Below the pieces are notes generated by a model. That model saw nothing but the letters and a program-made list of their open reading frames with translations, was not told the DNA's origin and did not search any database. Made by a program: the position numbers and the translations under genes. Below are positions 10,564-21,855 of a stretch of 64,000 nt of DNA, piece after piece (position 1 is the first letter of the stretch; the number at the start of each line of letters is the position of its first letter). Origin of the DNA: Codonopsis lanceolata (lineage: Eukaryota; Streptophyta; Magnoliopsida; Asterales; Campanulaceae); contig CM028383.1 of assembly GCA_013146195.2 (NCBI GenBank), positions 19,119,642-19,183,641 of the forward strand, read 5' to 3'.

Positions 10564-11142
10564 AAAATAATTTAGCGGAAAACCCCACCTAGCTGATTGG
10601 AGACCCCATGATCTAGGTTCAAAGGGACAACCCAACTAAATTAATCTCGATGTTAACACTAAAGGATTTAACTCCTACCCATTCCTATGTTGAAACACAC
10701 TAGTGTTATCGGTCTTGGTATAGGATAAGCTTCGTTTTTAATGATTCATATGACTTGATTTATCAAGTGGAGTAATGACAGAATACTCTTTATAGGAAGT
10801 CACCTATGTGAATGTAAAACTGATCGATTTTATGAGAATTCAGAGGCTGAAATTCTCTAAAGCATTTGTAGAACCAGGTATAGTTAAGGGCCAAAATGAA
10901 CACAACCGAAGAATCAAACCCTGTTTGGAGGTAGCTATGTGATTACTATTGTCTTGGATGACTTCAAACACCAGTCAGTTCAAGACACTCAAGTCACTGA
11001 TTAGTAAAGTCATCCCAATCGTACATCATAAGGAATTGTTCAAAGCCAAAAGCCACATATTCCAGTGCAGTTACTCTCAGTTGTATCTTTGTATCATCTT
11101 CATGTCATCAACTTACATGATATCTCATTCAATGTGTGGGAT

Positions 11143-11922
11143 TGTTGGAAACTTGTTTCCAATAAAAACTTGAATGAGGAAGTCATGTAGGAAGTTAGAC
11201 TCTTTATAAAGGGAGAATCCCACATTGGAAAAATAAGGGAGTAAGTTCCACCTTGTATAGAAGAGAGTTTAAGCTGATGATTGGCCCTTAGGTGTGTAGG
11301 AGGAAAGACCTAGCCAAGTGCAGATTCAAACACACACAAGCGCGCCGCCACCCGGCCCGGCTCGGCTTGGCTTGGATTGGATTGGATTGGATTGGATTGG
11401 TTGGTCGGTGATTAAAACAACAGGTCAAATCCAAGCAACAGATGTATCAACAAGTCCTACCGGCTGAAGTGTTTCTCTCCAAAATTCAAACCATGTCTCA
11501 GACGCATGTCAGTGGTTTAAATTCAAATGTTGTGTCTGTTCGCTAATAACAGACAGTGTGTTCGTTTTTTAACGAACACACCCACTCCTAAAACGCGCCT
11601 TCCTCCTATATAAACAAACTAGGGATTTCAGAATTCTATACCGTTAATTCCCTTATCTCTCTTTCTCGAAATTCTTTCTACCCTAAAACCTGTAACAGAG
11701 ATACAACAATGGTTTTGATTCGCCGGTATTTGAAGTTTGAAGAAATTGGCCTCTTCAATTACGTAACATCCACGATCCTAGGAGACTCTTAGCATTGTCC
11801 GTCCATTCCAGTAACGACGCCAATTTTTGTCTTAAGGAAAAAGATCATTGATCTCGGTGGACCTTAAACAATCAGTTTTTCTAATCAATCTTCGGCAGGA
11901 ACTGAATATCGCTCCACTAACA
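11143..11922 (+). repeat. 3' LTR of the deleted Copia element
   Basis: TGTTGG...CTAACA, collinear with 8348-9119. It differs by point changes and a GGATT expansion (five to six copies around 11370-11400) where the 5' LTR has a single short form. Confidence 0.92.
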
Positions 11923-11989
11923 CCAATATCTTCAATAATAATAATAACTCAATAAAAGTGTGCTAAAAATTAACTTGAAAGATGGTGAT

Positions 11990-12600
11990 CATGCCACAAA
12001 GATAGGGTGACTATGCTGGTGATCCACGTAATGAACCGGAGCTGACGTGTCCTGGATTGATGTTCACGTCAGTGTATGTGGGCACTGGATGTACCAAAGT
12101 TGATAGGATATCTGGGCTTTGTGCTTGTTCTTGACCGTTGGTTACCTGAAAGAAAGACTATCGTTAGGGTGCTAGGGGTTTCCCAGCGCTACAGCCCTCA
12201 GGTGTGAGAGTCAGTAATCAGGGAGTATGGATGTCGGAGCTAGGCGTTCCCTTAAGCTTCCGGTGATAATGTGTATAGCTTGTTAGTCTTAATGCAATTA
12301 TATATATTTGGTCAAGTTAGCTTACCTTTCTTGTAAAGGAAGGTCTCCTTTTATAGTAGTGTCCCTTGGGGGGGATCATGATTGATGTAGGGGCCCTTGG
12401 GCATGGGGATCTGTTGCCGGTCGGCTGGCTGGCAGCTTCGTATTGGTTGATGGATAGCGTGTGATGCATCCATTGTGGGCGGTTGGTAAGCCGTTATATT
12501 ACATCGGCTTGCATGGCTTGCTCGCATCCTGTTAAGAAGACATCTGGAGGCTATGTACAGGCTATACGTCAGGTATGTCATATCAGAGAAGATTGTTGAT
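11990..12600. repeat. remnant of a Gypsy-type LTR
   Basis: It contains GATATCTGGGCTTTGTG (about 12109) and CAGGTGTGAGAGTCAGT (about 12199), the landmark pair of the LTRs at 4322 and 20437, but is otherwise diverged. Boundaries are uncertain. Confidence 0.4.
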
Positions 12601-13837
12601 TGTATATGTCATTTTGTAATCGTTCCAAGCAGATAGGAGGAGATTGTTGATTATTAGAATATGCTTCTTGATAATTTAATTATCACGTTACATATTCCAT
12701 ATATATTGATTTGCTTGCTCCCATTACAAGTGAATCATCACAAGTGGCTAAAAGGTCTGCGTACCGGTTAGTGTGACAACTTGTATGATTTCACATAGGT
12801 CTTAGATTAGGTGTGACCTGATCTAGTCCTACCTCCTATATGATGATCAAAAACAGACAGCGCTTTAGATTGCACGTAGCACCGGAAGACTTGCAGCAAT
12901 GTCAAAAGCCTTCAGTGGCAGACATGCCACAAGTTCAAAAGCTCGTACCGGCAGACATCAACTCTCCTACATCGGAAGACCTGTTTTCCACTGGTTCGAA
13001 GCTCTCCAACGGCAGACTCTACAATCTGCACGTGCTACTGGGAAAAGTCAACTAGCCACTCAAATCAAGATAAAATATGTCTGTGCCTCATAAAGCCTGA
13101 CATACTTAAAGCTACAAGACTTTCTCTCACTCAAGTAGTCTGTTAAAGTCAAAAAGCAACTACTTTATTGAACAGACCGCTGACGATTGCAGCAATCGAC
13201 CTACTCTTCGTTCTTTTTCAACCTAGTCGGCGGTCAACGAGTTCCAAGATCTCTGAGGACTAAATCTCCGTTCCAAACAAGTCAAAGATCTTATGGACAA
13301 AGATCTATATCTGATATTCTTCAATCATTTCATCTCCAACGGATAGAAATCTTCGAGTCCTCATCTCTCAACGATCATATTGATTCTTGCCTATACAAAC
13401 CCTCTCTCGTGCTCAAACAAAGGTGAACAACTAGTGGAACATTGTGACAACAGAATAACAGTGTGAGCTACATCGAAGATTATCAATCGATACACTGTGA
13501 GCAACGAGTAACTCAATCTGCTCAAGAACTTCATAGAAAAGAAATCTTCAAAGAGATCGTCTTCACCAACATATCTCTGATTTCTACAACAGATTACAGT
13601 GAACTCATCCAAAGCTCCTGGCAAGACACTTTCAGTGGATTGTTAGGAAGACAAGCTTGGAAAAGAGATGATAGTGATCAGAAACTTCAAAAGGCAGAGA
13701 TCAAGATCTGAAGATTGATGTTAGACAATGTCTGAAGAAAATGAAGAGCTGTCTGTAGATATTGCATTCATATCTTCAGATTTGTATTCCTATATAAATG
13801 TTGTTGATTGTACAATTATCAATTATCATAGGAGGAT

Positions 13838-13882
13838 GAGTGCTTTGCACTCAATCGTTCAGATATTTTTTATATCTGAACG
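13838..13882. repeat. two adjacent perfect hairpins
   Basis: GAGTGC-TTT-GCACTC (13838-13852) is followed by CGTTCAGATAT / ATATCTGAACG (13856-13882, 11-bp stem). They lie about 45 bp after TATATAAA in the putative LTR, a position where RNA structure is common in retroelement leaders. Confidence 0.7.
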
Positions 13883-14032
13883 ACCTTAAAATCATCTTTT
13901 CATAATTGTTTCTAGTTCTCATCTCGTATTGTCCTTTGCAAGATTAAAAAGATCCTTGAATGGATAATTAAGTAAGGATTGAGACATAGGAAGTGAAAAC
14001 CAGAAACTGTACATAGATTATTTAGACTGATG

Positions 14033-14256
14033 TAATATGTTCATATGTTCCTACTAATGTTTGAATAAATGATGTAATATGTTCATATGTTCCTATGTTC
14101 ATATGTTCCTATGTTCATATGTTCCTATGTAATATGTTCATATGTTCCTTGAATGGATAATTTGTAATATGTTCATATGTTCCTACTGATGTAATATGTA
14201 ATACTAACTGATGTAATATGTAATTTATCTTTGAATAAATTCATATGTTCCTACTA
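14033..14256. repeat. minisatellite, unit ATGTTCATATGTTCCT
   Basis: About ten full or partial copies of ATGTTCATATGTTCCT, mixed with ATGTAATATG spacers. Array structure is irregular, as in slippage-grown repeats. Confidence 0.85.
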
Positions 14257-14682
14257 ATGTTTTATTTCTCAGTCCTTAAATATCTATGAGGTTTTTATAA
14301 ATGATTTATCTTTAGAAAAATCACTCTCTACTTGATCTCCTAAAACCTGCATTTGAAAGAAGAAATAAGTGTGCTGTTGTTCTGAACATATCTTCGTGTA
14401 CAGCCACTTATGACTTCTCCAAATCATAATCTTTTTACTTTCCGCTGCACAAATCTTTTACCAGTCTTTTGATTTGAATAAATAATTTATCGGCAGAGTT
14501 GTTACTTCTGCCTTGGGAAAGTCTACCAATAGCCTTTACCGATAGACATACCCAACTTGATAATCTGTATTTGTCAACTAAACTACGCTTTATGTATATC
14601 CAAAAGAAAAGTTTTAAATTGGCATTATAGGCTATTCACCCCCCCCCTCTAGTCTATTTGAGCATTATTGTGGACCAACAAT

Positions 14683-14694
14683 TGGTATCAGAGC
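14683..14694 (+). promoter_or_regulatory. retrotransposon primer binding site (tRNA-iMet)
   Basis: TGGTATCAGAGC, complementary to the 3' end of plant initiator-Met tRNA, lies two bases after the CAACA end of the putative LTR. A similar TTGGTATCTGAAG follows CTCAACA at 17286-17302. Confidence 0.75.
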
Positions 14695-17600
14695 ATGCTC
14701 TTCTAGCTTTATGCCAGGACTAACCTCCTAAGAGTTGTGATCCTCGAATGCTCAGTTCAAATGCATGACAAAAGAAAACTTGTTTTATTCCTCTAAAAAC
14801 TTTTGTCAAGGATTTCAGTTTGAGATAAATATTTTTAAAAAATATACCTATTTTGAAAAATTATTTTGTTTTCAAAAAATATCATGAGATGGATGATTAT
14901 CATAATGATTGTGAGATACTTATTCACATGACAGATATCTATATCAATTGGCACTATGAATAACTATCTCCAAATGAAATGAAAATTTTCAGATGGATGC
15001 TTCAATTGAAAAGACTTCTGATTCAAGCTTTCTTGACATAAGGCTAACGATTGAAATCAATCCAACACCTTCTCGAGAAAAAGAAATTTTCGTTCATACT
15101 TATTCTTTTGAAAAAGGTTAAGAGTCAAAAACTCTATATCATGAAACATTGATTGATCCCTCTGTTATATGATATTTAGTTTTTGGGAACTTGGCCCATG
15201 TTTCAAAGAATTATCTGAATCTAAGAAAAAGAATCAAAAATCTTACAAAATTGTTTGCAAAGGAAATCTACTCTTTAGACAACATCTACTACAGATTTAT
15301 CAGCTCAGATTCAAAAAGACTTTGTCTGAAGAACATCAAATCTCGATCCAGATAACTGTCAAAAAGGTACATCCCTGTCTTGTGCTCTCTCTTTCATATC
15401 TTTATCTTTGCACAAAAAGACCAAGGGAGAATGAGAAATTCAAGATCCAGTCTTTCCCTCTCACTGATCTTCTTGAAATACTTATTCCAGTATCTATATT
15501 TTTCTGAAGCTTCCTAAAGCTCATAAAATGTTGCTAATGATCTTCTTGATTTTGATTCAGGAATGTATTTTCTCCAAAGATCAATAAGCACACTTTATTA
15601 TCTATCTTCGAGTTCCAAAAGGTTTTGACTGAGTATACAGGATCCTTCTCACCTGATTCAGTCTTCTTCCTTCTAGATTATGATATATTCCTATTCTTCA
15701 TTTATGATTCTCTGCTAATCATGATTTTGAATATATCATCTTTGCTTAGCTTTATATTTGCTTACTCTTCTCTTGTCTATTCTCAAAGCAATGTATATAG
15801 CTAGAGTAATTCATCCTATCATACTTTGCTTTCTTTCTTACAGTATGATCTATGACTTACTCATCTGGTGTGTTGCATCATTTTCTTTGAAGTGCTCTTC
15901 TGTTGCCCTTCTCTTGCTCGGCACTTCATAAGCTCAGTTTTATGTGCTGACTTATAGAAGTTTTTACCTTGTAAACAATGTGCAAACTACATGGTATTTT
16001 TGCCATTACTACAAAGGTTGAGGTAAAGCTTTAGAAACTGACTATTTCTTAAAAGCCAAAGACAGATTTCATAGAATCTCGGTAAAGATAAAAACGACTT
16101 TGAAATGTGGGAATTGTACTTCCCAAAACACTCTTTGAAAAGATGTTATGTTTTGTCAAATCCCACTGAAAAGGTTTTATCTACTTAAAGATGTTTCCTT
16201 CTTTCAAGAAAGCCAAACCTACTTTTCAAAACCTTTTAGCTTTCCAAAAAGGTAACTTTACCGGATATCTAGAAATTTATATCAACTCTCACTCTTCCCC
16301 ATATAACTTTTATTGAAGAGTAGTTGAAAAAGACTTTTCACTCTTAAATGAGTCGGTCCATTGTCTTGCCTCAGCGAGTATTTATAGAGACCTTCCTTCC
16401 CTCTTCTCTATCACTCGCAAACTACTTCAAACACTATGATAGACACTGATACAAGATCCCCTTCTTCCAAAATGTTAGGAGAATTCTTAGCACTAGATCA
16501 AGGATACTCCTCAACAACTTAGAGTCACCCTTCCGATTCTTCGAAAGTTGTTTGGTTTGTTTCAAGGATTTCTCTCGAGTAAAGACTTGCCTGAACAACC
16601 ATTTAGCACGTCTCCCTCTGAACCCTTTGATCGTGCTCATATCAGTCGTTTCTTCACGACTTCGTAGACCTTCTACGTGATCCCTAGCTGACATGGTTCT
16701 CCCTAGAGATCAGCACACATCACAGCAGCTGACTGATTTAAGGTAATCCAGCTTGCTAGTGATGATCATCTAAGGTTCTGGAGATAGCTGAAGGGAGAAG
16801 GAAGAGCAGGCAACTGGATTACTCATCTGCATTCTTCGTAATGTAGAAATCATGTTTGTCTGCCTCTTTCGAACTCGATCTAGGACCTGTATTCTGTCTG
16901 CCAACCGGTTAGCTGAATCTGGGTCCATGGTCTTCATAGACATCTCCTTGTAACATCCTTATCTTTAGATATGTATCATGTGTTTAGATTAGTTGTTTAA
17001 AAGGAGTAGTTAAGTCATCGGAAGTTGTAATGAACTCTGTAATCTTTAGATCCTCTTTGTATTTGTGATATTTTTGATCTAAATGAGAACTTGTTCAAAT
17101 CATCTTTACTTCATGTCTATCTGCTTTTGTATGATTATTCCTTGATAGCATGAAATCTTATATTTGCTTAAGTTTTCGGTATCTGTACTTTTCATAATAT
17201 ATGACTCTGAATTCAATATAGCAAATATAACTCTGCTGTTAACCAACAACAAACCAATCCTTACTTATAAAATTTCCTATTCAACATTATGCACTCAACA
17301 GTTGGTATCTGAAGAAATGATGTTGAAATATGGTTAAATTTTAAGTCTTGGATTTCTTTGAAGTAACTGCATACCTAGCAACTACTTCAGCAGGAATTAT
17401 AGATCTCATCTCAACCCATAATGTTCTGATGAATCTTAATTCCCCTCAAAATTTCAGGTCTCTCTTGTCTCAATGGTAGACCTTATCTCTGCCGTTGTGA
17501 CAAAACGACCTCTCGAGGAATTAAGCAGTACCCTCAAATTCTATTCCTCTCTACTGCTTCCTCTGGTTCAATGACAACTGTGCTTTAAACTATCTCCTGT

Positions 17601-19512
17601 TTCTATTGTCTTGAACATAATGACTTCCTTTCCCTTAAAAATGTTAGTCATCTTCTTCTTAACCGTTGACCTTGAAGCAAAAGTCATTCTGCATCTGTAC
17701 CGTCAGCCTAACATAGTTTAAGACACTTGCTTCTTTGTGATTCAAGCACTTTAACTGAATAGGTTGGTATCTTCCGTTCTTGCTTCAAAATGCTCTTTTC
17801 ACTCAAAAGTATTCTATTCCAAAAGTAGCATGGTCATCAGTTAATCTTTGTCGATGAAGCATCTGTATCTCCTAACAGCTGCCAAGGCAAAAAGGAAAAT
17901 CTGCAGAAAACCTCTTTTCTACTCTCTGCATACTTCAAGAGATCGAAGCGCATATTCTACTAGTGAGGAGAAGCCAACTACAGAACTTGGTATCTTTCCT
18001 ATACCGCTGTTACTGTTGTTGATGCTTCAACACTCTTTAGACATTTTGCTCTCCCTCCAATTTTATTTCGTTCTCTTTGCCGATGAAACCTATGGTCAAT
18101 CCTTCCAAAAGTCAAGGCATTCTAAAGGATATAAGTTGTAATACTTTTCGTTCAATTGGTATCGGCAGACCTCAATAACTGTCGGTCCATCCTTCTACAG
18201 CTAAACTTCCTGTCTGCAAGAACTATTAATTATGTCTATCCTAAGCAGACTTAATCACTGCTGATCTCCTTCATCAGCAGACCATTATCTATGCCGATTC
18301 CTCATCATTCATTCGACAACCATACCTCAAAGTTTTCGATCATCTTTCAATGATTGATATCATTCATAAATTGGTATCCTTCATACAATCAATTGACCCT
18401 CCAACAATTGGTTGACTTCCTTCAGCTTTCAAAGGTCAGTAAACTTCCATTCTTCTTGAACACATTATTCAAATCAATAAAAAAGCTATTCAATAGCTAT
18501 CTTCTTCCATGTGTTCAAAAGACTGATAACCTCGCTTAAACCTTAATTGGTATCAACAGACCTTAATCTCTGTTGCTTACTTCCTTAAAAAGTTATTAGT
18601 TGAATCGGTAGACCCCAATGTCTACCGGTCAAAACCTGAACTGCAGACCTTCTTCTCTGTCGTTCACACTCTTGTATCAGCACACTTCACACTCTACTGA
18701 AACTAATCAACAAAATTGGTTTCAGATCTCTTATTGCTGATCAAACTTGTGTAATGATATCTTTGACATAAAAACATTTAGGAATGATTGATTGTTTTCA
18801 AAATAACATTTCAAAAAATCCTTCTGAAAATGAATTTCAAAACAACTTTGTTCTGGAATGACTAAAAGAATTGGAAGATTGCTGGAGACTGTGTGGATGA
18901 CTCAGAAAGCTCCATAAATTTCTTTTAGTAAACAAAGAACACAAAAACCTTAATTGTTTTGTAAAAACATTTTTAAATTCTTTCAAAATATTTTTGAAAT
19001 GATTTCAGTTCCAAAATTCTATAGATTTAGGAGATTGCTGAGGATTGTGTAGATGATTCAGAATGCCCCGTAAATTATCTATTAGAATATCTGGAATATT
19101 TAAAACCTATCACATTTCCTAAATTCATTTTTACAAAATTCAGTACATTATTTTTATTCATCGATATCAACACATCTTCTTTTCAATACCCTAAGATGTC
19201 AATTAAAATCTGTATTGGTATTGAAATTCCTCGATTTTAAGTCTCCAATCTGTCCATATACATATTCCCTAGAAGACTTAATTATCGCAATCATGAATCG
19301 CCGCCTCTCCCACAAAAACGTCCTCTCACAATCAAGCTTCGAAATGATTGCTCCGCCGGTTCTCATTTCAATCAATAACAGCTTTATTGAGGACTACCAA
19401 ACGACAGTTCTTGATCTGTGTGTTCCTCGTGCCCAATCTCAGAAAGTACTGAATATATATATATACTCTTTTTGGTATCCATCGTTTCCCAATCAATCCA
19501 AACGATTAATTA
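14695..19512. other. degenerate retroelement-like interior, no recognisable protein
   Basis: No gag, protease, integrase or reverse-transcriptase motif could be read in any frame; open frames are short. The region repeats the phrase TTGGTATC several times (14682, 17289, 17764, about 18156, about 18371, about 18548) and carries a TATA-like TATTTATAGAG (16379) followed by a short open frame at 16437. It could be a heavily decayed element, or one whose coding part has been lost. Confidence 0.4.
18163..18662. repeat. cluster of about six short hairpins with covarying stems
   Basis: Units follow the pattern CGGCAGA-loop-TCTGCCG. Clear cases are CGGCAG/CTGTCG (18163-18184), AGCAG/CTGCT (18244-18262), CAACAGA/TCTGTTG (18554-18575, perfect 7 bp), CGGTAGAC/GTCTACCG (18606-18627, perfect 8 bp) and GCAGA/TCTGT (18643-18660). 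Loops are 6-10 nt, often CCTTAATC-like. Stem bases change in pairs between units. Related hairpins occur at 12907-12922 (GTGGCA/TGCCAC) and near 14492. Confidence 0.55.
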
Positions 19513-20376
19513 TCAGTGCACATTATTTGGTCTAAGGGCCTCATAGCGATCTGCTCGCCTGTCGTGCTCGTGACGAGGTGATGTCCGACGAGATCGATGA
19601 GAGTAATGGGATTGAGAGTGGTAAGAACGTTCATGTTCGTTTATTCGACTCCGTCTGCTGGCCGGCTGTGACTCATCGACCATACTGTGCTCTCTGTCCA
19701 GTCGTTTATCTCGCCCACGTCTTTCTTCATGGATTTCTACCGCACGAGTACCTTGATTGTGGCTACCACCACTCTCTGCTCGATTTCGAGCCGGTGCCTG
19801 ATCGATGGCTAAAGAGAGTCTGTGTGGGGCATGGCCGCCGACACTAGGCACCCTTTCGACCACATGTGGAGCACTGACTACGGGCACAACTAGCATTAAC
19901 TGTTCCTCTACGGGAACCGGTGGTTGACCCAACGCGGCCAACTATTGATTCAGAATGAACATCTTACTCAGATATTGAGCCTGATTACGAAGAGCTTGAG
20001 CTTGAGCTTGTGCTTGTTCATTCAGCGGGACAGGCTCTGCCACCAGATTAAGTCGAGCAGCCTCTCGACGTTGATTCAATTGGTCATGTAACTCGACCGA
20101 ATTGGCCCTTTGTTGTTGCAACTGATTTCTCAAATCATATTAAGGTGGATCAGTTGCTGGGACGAAACCAGCCTCGTCTGTTGGTGCATGTTATGCTACT
20201 GCCTGGGATCTGGTTATTACCCCGCCTAATGGAGGGAGCCCATTTCGTGGAGGCTGGTCGGGCTGGGGAATTCCCTCAGGTTGGTTACTGATTGGCGGCC
20301 AATCTCCTTGATGAACAGACACATCACCACCAGCATTTCCGCTTGCCCCAACATGTCCCTTTCCGTTCGTAGCCAT
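19513..20376 (-). pseudogene. Gypsy gag pseudogene
   Basis: A single frame of 288 codons starts MATNGKGHVGASGNAGGDVS and ends RYEALRPNNVH. It is interrupted by stops at 20191-20193, near 20134 and at 19942. The product would be low in complexity: a Gln/Ala-rich segment (NEQAQAQAQALRNQAQ) and an Arg/Ser/His-rich segment (HSQSHYSHRSRRTSPRHEHD), as in N-terminal gag regions of plant Gypsy elements. Assignment rests mainly on its position after the LTR and primer site. Confidence 0.65.
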
Positions 20377-20417
20377 GCTAATAAGATTTGATAAAATGGA
20401 TTTAAAAAATTTCGTTT

Positions 20418-20436
20418 CCCGGCAACGGAACCAAAC
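20418..20436 (-). promoter_or_regulatory. Gypsy primer binding site
   Basis: On the minus strand GTTTGGTTCCGTTGCCGGG directly follows the LTR end (AGTATCA). This resembles the TTGGCGCCGTTGCCGGGG primer site common in plant Gypsy elements of the Athila/Tat group, with changes in the first half. Confidence 0.65.
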
Positions 20437-21025
20437 TGATACTACACAATTTGGTCTTGGGTCGTTTCTTGCGGTTTGTAGGATATCTGGGCTTATGTGA
20501 ATGTATGATCTTGTAAAAACTCTGTCAAAAGAAGAAAACCTTAGAAGGAATGCAAAGCAGGGCTTCGCGAAACCTCTCAGGCGTGAGAGTAAGTCTTTAG
20601 CTTGTGGAAAGCAAAATGACAGAGTTTCGGTTTGTAAAAGTGAGCGTACCTTTGAAATGAAACATTATTAGGTATATATAGCCCTTATGGGAGTGAAATC
20701 TAGGCTGAATCACCGCTATGACGAAATCATAGGCCTTTATGATCATAAATGCGGGTTGACCGCGTAACTGACGAAGTGATGGCTTAAATCTTGGGCTCGG
20801 GAGTTATCTGCCAGTTAAGCTCGGGATAGATATCAGGTTCATTCGAGCAGCCCTGATCCCTGCTCGCTGATTGGTAGGTAGGTTCTTGCTCGGGATAAAC
20901 GTAAGGTGTTTACCCCGCGGTTATCATGTCTGGGTGACCTCTTTCCTGGTCTCTAGCATGCATGTGCTTATCACGTGGTGACACATGTATTTGGCTCGTG
21001 ACCAGAATTTGGGCCGAACTCATCA
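20437..21025 (-). repeat. 5' LTR of the truncated Gypsy element
   Basis: On the plus strand it begins TGATACTACACAATTTGG and ends GAACTCATCA, 589 bp. It is collinear with the solo LTR at 4322-4912 and includes GGTATATATAGCCC, a TATA-like region. Confidence 0.85.
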
Positions 21026-21548
21026 ATTACCAATACATAATATATATCTCATGCTAGCTAGAAACTTATATTAATTTTAAAAGTATTTAGATAAAAAAAC
21101 GTTTAATATTAGTAACAATTGAAAAATAAAATTATAACCAAAGAAAAATTTAACAATTTAATTATGGTGTCTAAAAATTACATTATTATTAAAAAAAAAT
21201 GTATCTTAAATTATACCCGTGCAAACGTTTTAAATAATAGAGTTAGTATACCAATAATTAAGTTAAAACCATTCCAAATCTGCACACTTTCTCATAGGAT
21301 GATCGGATAGGTCACATGTGAATGCTTCAAACTATTTTAACATAAAGACAAATTTGTTTTCCACAGCTTTATTTACTCTATTTTGCACAGTGAGGGAGTG
21401 ATGTGTGAGTTATTTAACTTGGTTATTTTTTATCCATGCAAAGACAAAATCCTGATTTCACGAATGTGACCCCATTCCCACACCACATGGAAAGACTAAA
21501 CTAAAACGGGGGAAGTATATTTCTTTCTTGTAGACAACTTTAGACACC
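21026..21548. other. AT-rich intergenic DNA
   Basis: No gene or repeat boundary recognised. Confidence 0.5.
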
Positions 21549-21855
21549 CTCTGCGCTTGTTTGGTAATTAGATAAGGATAAACATTATTATTAATTTTAA
21601 TATTATTAGTGTTCTTGTTATTAATCCTCATTTTTATATCGGGGTAGTTTTGATATTACAAATGTTAATCCAAATTTTTTTTAATGAGGGCGCTAATAAT
21701 ACCATCATCCCCCTTGGTATTAATAGTGAGGGGATAATGACTTTATACGGATAACTTGTGCTATTAGTCCCGACCACTTATTGCATACCAAACATCATGC
21801 AACTCGGCTTATTAATCCTATCTGACCTTAATCCTGACTACCAAACGGCACCTCT
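21549..21855. mobile_element. MITE of the GTTTGGTA type
   Basis: The left end GCGCTTGTTTGGTAATTAGA and the right end (CTGACTACCAAACGGCACCT) are inverted, with a second shared block GATAAGGATAA / TTAATCCTATC. The roughly 300-bp interior is AT-rich and non-coding. It could be a hAT or a PIF/Harbinger derivative; the target duplication is unclear. Confidence 0.5.

Larger units (their letters stand above)
8348..11922 (+). mobile_element. internally deleted Copia LTR retrotransposon
   Basis: A 3.6-kb element with two LTRs (8348-9119, 772 bp; 11143-11922, 780 bp), both TGTTGG...CTAACA. Flanks CCAGT (8343-8347) and CCAAT (11923-11927) form a 5-bp target duplication with one mismatch. The 2.0-kb interior keeps a gag piece (9703-10329) joined to the last part of RNase H (10330-10563). 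Zinc knuckle, protease, integrase and reverse transcriptase are absent. A purine-rich TGTGGGAT precedes the 3' LTR. It is non-autonomous and now also carries stop codons. No TGGTATCAGAGC primer site follows the 5' LTR (see 9022-9134). Confidence 0.92.
12645..14680 (+). repeat. probable long LTR preceding a tRNA primer site
   Basis: Starts TGTTGATTATTAG after a purine-rich GATAGGAGGAGAT and ends TGGACCAACA, directly before a tRNA-iMet type primer site (14683). It contains TATATAAA (about 13791), a minisatellite and terminator-like hairpins. At about 2.0 kb it is long for a Copia LTR. I did not find a second copy in the window, so the 5' boundary rests on the TG...CA rule only; TGTTGATTG at 12594 is an alternative start. 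Confidence 0.45.
19513..21025 (-). mobile_element. truncated Gypsy retrotransposon (5' LTR, primer site, gag)
   Basis: Read on the minus strand: LTR (21025-20437), primer site (20436-20418), then a gag pseudogene (20376-19513). Pol and the second LTR are missing, and the sequence left of 19513 is unrelated, so the element is truncated or rearranged there. Confidence 0.8.

Noticed and set aside
12594..12644. TGTTGATTG at 12594 as the LTR start
   Set aside because: TGTTGATTATTAG at 12645 follows a better purine tract; without a second LTR copy neither can be proved, so the later one was used with low confidence.
18163..18662. CRISPR-like array
   Set aside because: Repeats are degenerate, not evenly spaced, and stems differ between units; the setting is a plant genome.
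19215..19535. 106-codon open frame left of the truncated Gypsy element
   Set aside because: No family resemblance, low-complexity end (IYIYSFWY), and it runs into the Gypsy gag on the opposite strand.
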